NCBI RefSeq assembly: GCF_000275845.1
Contig: NW_006766903.1
Coordinates: forward strand, 31,445-95,444
Direction of reading: 5' to 3'
From: Dichomitus squalens LYAD-421 SS1
Lineage: Eukaryota > Basidiomycota > Agaricomycetes > Polyporales > Polyporaceae
DNA: 64,000 bases
Shown here: positions 60,044-64,000 of the stretch, piece by piece
Position numbering within the stretch: position 1 is the stretch's first letter
Layout of the letters: the number at the start of each line of letters is the position of its first letter
Program-made: the position numbers and the translations under genes
Notes under the pieces: generated by a model
Seen by the model: the letters and a program-made list of their open reading frames with translations, nothing else
The model's database searches: none
What the model was told of the DNA's origin: nothing

Positions 60044-63011
60044 ATGGCTAGCAAGCAGGTGAGAGCGTTCGGCGATACGTACGTGAGAGGCGTCGGTGTG
60101 CTGAACGGCCGCGGTCAATGCGGGGTAACAGCTTGGAAAGTTGCGCCAGGTGCGTCTCCGTCCCCTCCCCGCAACTCCCTTCACCTCCGTGCACGGCTTG
60201 ATGAATAACGCTTCTGCTGGCAGCTCATGGGGGAGGTGATCATGACGCGGGACAAGACGATCCAGTCGGACGAGTTCCGAGAGCTGGAGCACGACGTCGA
60301 GCTCAGGAGGCAGGGCCTCTGGCGGTGAGTACCCTGTGGATCGTCTCTGCTGTCTTTCTACTTTGGTCCGTGCCTTGGACTTCTTATATGCGCTGGCTAT
60401 CGTGGCGTCTCTCTCTCTTGTCCCGTGCTATGGGGCTCGGGCGTTAGTCCGCGAGTCGTATGATTCGAGGGAGAACCCTATGAAGGGTCAGACAGAAACT
60501 GCTTATGCTGCGTCTTCGTCGTGCGAGGATTGGAAAGCCTATGTGCACGTTGGCCAGTGGCATGTGTCCGTCTCGAGCCTACAAAGCAGGCCGACGTCGG
60601 TGACGTCGACAGCCGATGACAGTGATGTCCGACTTCGTCGGCCTCGGCTAACGTCGAGAGTCTTGGTTGCCACATGGGGTCTGTAACCCCAGTCCTCTAG
60701 CATGCATGTACCATCCTAACGCGGGCAGTCAAGTCTAAAATGGCTTTCCCATCTCACGGGGCAGTCCGGCTGCCGCGCGCTTCACCTCATCTGCAATAAC
60801 ATGTACTGACTTACCTCAACGCAGACTCGACGTCGCGTCCGACGAATACCGGCACTACCTCCTGAAGAAGAAGGTATCCGAGGTGACGGGCACCGACGAC
60901 AAGGTGCTCGCGCTCGACGCGCTCGGGGTCGTCATGATCAAACACGGGGAGGAGTTCGGCGACGAGTCGGCGTACGGGCAGTCGCTCGTGAGCCTCGGCC
61001 GTGCGCACTGCAACGTCGCGACGCTCCAGGAGAGCTACGCGATGACGCTCGAGGAGACGTACCTGACGGCGGTGCGGCAGAGCGAGGACGAGATCAAAGA
61101 GTACCAGACGCAGAGGAAGAAGCTCGAGAGCCGGCGGTGGGTGTTACTTCGTGTTGCACGTATGCGCGTGCAGGTAGCTGATGGGGTGAGGTGGCTGTAG
61201 GATCAGTTACGATGCGGCAGCTGCTAGGCTCGAGAAGCTGAAGCACGCTAAGAAAGTCCCAGAGAAGGATCGCGAGGAGGCCGAAGAAGAGTTGGAGACC
61301 GCTAAGGCTCGCTAGTACGTAAGCCCTTCATTCTCAAAGCCCTGCCTCTCTGAGATAGATTGCTTTGCAGCGAGGAAACGCTGGAAGATGTGCGCACACG
61401 CATGTACTCGATTCAGGAGAACGAGGTGATCCAACTACGCGAGCTCACCAACTTCCTGGACCTCGAGATCAATTTCGTCCATTCTTATCTAGACGAGCTG
61501 CAGAAGGTCAGGTCGGCATGGGTCGACGAGTACGTGCTTCCTTTCCTCCCATTATTTGTCTATTTGCCAACGTCATGATTAGGGATACGTTGAAGAAGCT
61601 AGGTGCTTCTAAGGCTCGACCGTCGCCTCGTCCTACACCTGCGTCGCGCTCGGGGTCGATACGCTCGGCGAAGTCGATCAAGAAGCAGGCGGAGGAGGAG
61701 GCCGCCCAGTCCAGCGCGGACGAGCAGCGGCCGACCATGTCCCGGAAGAAGTCGCTCTCACGCAAGAAGTCCGATGTCGCAGAGAGCAAGCCGCCGTCGC
61801 GCGCCCCATCTCGCGCGTCGCGGAAGCGATCCGACAGCACAGCAACAGCCGCTAGCGAGAAAGAGGACAAGGAGAAGGAGAAACCGAAACCTGAGAAGAG
61901 CTCGCACAGGCTGAGCGTCGCGGGCTGGAGCGTCAGCTCGATGATCGGGCGGGGAGGGAAGAAAGACAAAGAGAAGGAGAAGAACAACAAGGAGAAGTTC
62001 GCGGAGCTCGACAGCGACCTGAGCGAGACGGACGAGTTTGGGGTAACGAAGCCCCCGCATAAGCGCCGCTCGTCCGTTCCCGGGCTGCCTTCGACGTCCC
62101 CGAAGCTTCCTGCGCGTTTGCTGAAGTCGTTCTCGAACGGTGGGGAGAAGGAGAAGGATAGTGGGAAGGATAAGGAGAACTACAAGCGCGTCGTTGCGCT
62201 GCATGACTTCGCTGCGGGCTCGACAGACGAGCTGAGCTTTAAGGCTGGGGACCAGATCGAAGTCATCAGCGAGGTCCTCGACGGCTGGTGGATGGGCGAG
62301 CTCGAGGGCAGGCGCGGGCTGTTCCCAACGACGTACACCGAGATCATCAACTCTTCGCAGACGTCTCTTCCTCCCCCATTGCCTCACCGACCATCTGCTT
62401 CTGTCACTCGCGCCCTCGGACTGTCGAATGGCGCAAAGAAATCTACATCATCATACTCTTCACTCGAGGACGGGCATCCGTTCGGCGACCACCAAGCGCG
62501 GAACGGCAAATCGAGTAAGGTCTACGAAGACAGCATCCAGAGCAGCAACTTCAGCGACGATGACGAGTCCTCGAGTCTCATGCACGTTCAGCGCATCGAT
62601 GATGCCCTCTCGTCCAAATACGTCACTGGCCTCCCCGCCCCCACCTCGCCCGCCGTGCCAGTCCCGACCTCTCTCCCTCCCCCAGTTCCCGTTCGTCGTG
62701 ACACGACGTCGGGGTCCCCCGCGAAGAAAGCACCTCCGCCTCCGCCTCCGCGTAGGTCGACACTTTCGGTCAACGCGCCCACTCCGCCCCCCGTGCCAAG
62801 TCGCCCAGGGACGCTGCGCACCAAGTCATCGACGTCGAGCTCGTACAGCTCGCTCGCGTTGACGGGAACGGCGGCTGCCGATCCGGACGGGCTAACGTAC
62901 TCGCCGTTCGACAGCCCCCGGGACGAGAGCACGCGGTTCGACTGCAGGGAGTTCAAGCAGAACCCGTTCAAGCCGCAGGGGTTCTGTAGTAACTGCTTCA
63001 AGATGCATTGA
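60044..63011 (+). CDS. BAR-SH3 adaptor protein (endophilin/amphiphysin-like) with Cys/His C-terminus
   Basis: Predicted membrane-curvature adaptor linking membranes to actin or endocytosis. Exons are 60044-60058 (15 nt), 60132-60149 (18 nt), 60224-60324, 60825-61136, 61201-61314, 61371-61529 and 61583-63011, totalling 2148 nt or 715 aa. The BAR domain spans about residues 1-240: MASKQLGKLRQ from two micro-exons, then TRDKTIQSDEFRELEHDVEL, YRHYLLKKKVSEV, RKKLESRRISYDAAAARLEK and LEINFVHSYLDELQKVRSAW. A basic, Ser-rich linker follows. The SH3 domain lies at about 438-495 (VVALHDFAAGSTDELSFKAG, then DGWWMGELEGRRGLFPTTY), with the ALYDY-type, WW and P-x-Y positions kept. The Pro-rich region after it (PPPPPPRR) offers SH3 ligands. 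The last residues (CREFKQNPFKPQ, then GFCSNCFKMH) give C694, C708, C711 and H715, a possible small zinc site. The 500-nt third intron is long for this genome. Confidence 0.92.
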
Positions 63012-63562
63012 GCGATGGAGTGATCCGAGGGTCTTTCCTTACGTACTCTTCCTCTTGGGTTGGTTGTGCTCGTGTGGCTCGGTTGGGTTCAGCGCTATCG
63101 TCGTCCGATGTGTCTGCACCCAGGATCACGACTATGTTCGTCCGTCCGACTGGTCTGCTCGACTCCCGTGCTTCTTCATGAGACGGTGACGAAACCGTTG
63201 TACTATATCATGCATCTACCCACGTCACCCTTTCCCTCTGCCACGCTTACACGTCCTTAGCCCCCTTCTGTCACGTAACACGACGGAAGCCGGATGTGTA
63301 GATGGCGAACGTCGCCACGATCTGTGAAATACTAATGCTCATTTCTCTTCAGCCTTCACATTGCTCTCGATTGTCACGCATGTTTACCTTCGTGCATCAC
63401 TGATTCAGCACGTACTACAAATACATGGACATTCCTCTTCCGCCCATGCTGGGACCGTCAGGAATGTGGTACAGAAAACGAGCAAGATCATCAGCATTGA
63501 CCAGGACCATCGTATGGGCTGCAACGCGGGTAGATTATGAACCCAGTCTACTCTGTTAAAAT

Positions 63563-63728
63563 CTGTAGCCCGTGTATGAGAAGCCTCACTCGGATAGATG
63601 GTAGAACGAGTGTATTATACCTGTAGCCCGTGTATGAGAAGCTACAGGGTACTGTAAGTATGTAGTATGTGCTGATAATGCTGGGGACGACGTACCCTCA
63701 CTCGGATAGATGGTAGAACGAGTGAGGG
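63563..63728. repeat. Interleaved direct repeats with palindromic ends
   Basis: The unit CTGTAGCCCGTGTATGAGAA-GC occurs at 63563-63584 and 63621-63642. A 28-bp unit beginning CTCACTCGGATAGATGG occurs exactly at 63585-63612 and 63697-63724. The second unit is flanked by CACTCG and CGAGTG, and in its second copy the palindrome extends to CCCTCACTCG/CGAGTGAGGG (63695-63704 and 63719-63728). Confidence 0.9.
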
Positions 63729-63807
63729 ACGTTGGAATGTGACGAGTGATGTTTAGTGTCTACGGGAGATGCCGATCTACAGCGCCTAGTGCGTTGAGCG
63801 TGAAATC

Positions 63808-63984
63808 TAACACTCCTCCTCGCTGTAGAGGCGGGATCGGGAGGAGAGAGATGGAATGTATCGCGTATGGTATATGGGTGAGTTGGTATATGTGTACTGA
63901 ATAAGGGTAGGCGTCGAGTACAGTAGGGAGGATGAAGAAGGAAAAATTATAAAGATGAGGCGCGGAGATAACACTCCTCCTCGC
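63808..63984. repeat. 16-bp direct repeat pair
   Basis: TAACACTCCTCCTCGC occurs at 63808-63823 and again at 63969-63984, 161 bases apart. Confidence 0.85.
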
Positions 63985-64000
63985 ATTGAGAACAAACATC

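Larger units (their letters stand above)
63012..64000. other. Intergenic end of window with short repeats
   Basis: 3' flank of the BAR-SH3 gene, then a repeat-rich stretch (listed separately). Short minus-strand frames at 63760-63999 are not supported as genes. Confidence 0.45.

Overview
The window is nuclear DNA from a filamentous basidiomycete, most likely an Agaricomycete. Genes are split by many short GT-AG introns (mostly 50-90 nt), include micro-exons of 14-18 nt, and belong to families typical of mushroom-forming fungi: a linear basidiomycete sesquiterpene synthase, microsomal P450s, F-box/LRR proteins, DUF6533 and DUF7702-type membrane proteins, and an expanded BTB/POZ family. All exon joins were worked out by eye from splice signals, reading-frame closure and family consensus. 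There is no prokaryotic operon logic and no CRISPR.

Left part (0-26 kb): a sesquiterpene synthase on the minus strand (0.4-2.2 kb) is followed by about 3.9 kb without a convincing gene. Next come an F-box/WD40/UIM ubiquitin-ligase adaptor (6.0-9.3 kb), the ARPC5 subunit of the Arp2/3 complex (10.5-11.2 kb), and a convergent pair of paralogues of an undescribed family with a helical N-module and a Gly/Ala-rich hydrophobic C-module (12.5-15.1 kb). After these lie a seven-TM DUF7702-type protein (16.5-17.6 kb), a P450 with one apparent frameshift (17.9-20.3 kb), tRNA-Val(UAC) at 21.4 kb, a divergent pair of coiled-coil/disordered proteins (22.3-24.8 kb) and a small two-TM protein (25.7-26.4 kb).

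Middle (26-45 kb): after a gene-poor 3.7 kb lies an array of seven BTB/POZ paralogues, three on plus, three on minus and one on plus. All share the same intron position just after the BTB core, a helical middle part, and a C-terminal four-cysteine arrangement (C-x5/6-C ... C-x2-C) followed by a W-x3-P block. One copy carries an apparent frameshift.

Right part (45-64 kb): a second P450, intact and with the same exon sizes as the first, closes the far side of the BTB array. It is followed by an F-box/LRR protein (48.3-50.3 kb) and two decayed tandem DUF6533 membrane-protein copies, the second apparently split by a roughly 0.9-1.05 kb insertion. Last come two housekeeping genes in the same orientation: the SWI/SNF-RSC subunit SNF12/SWP73/SMARCD (56.8-59.5 kb), whose 647-nt intron holds a foldback sequence, and a BAR-SH3 membrane-curvature adaptor with a conserved-looking Cys/His tail (60.0-63.0 kb). 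The final 1 kb holds short interspersed and inverted repeats.

The conserved genes (ARPC5, SNF12, BAR-SH3, F-box/WD40/UIM, tRNA) look like stable backbone. The terpene synthase, P450s, BTB array and DUF6533 copies look like accessory, duplicating and decaying material between them. The terpene synthase and the P450s are too far apart to be called one biosynthetic cluster from sequence alone.
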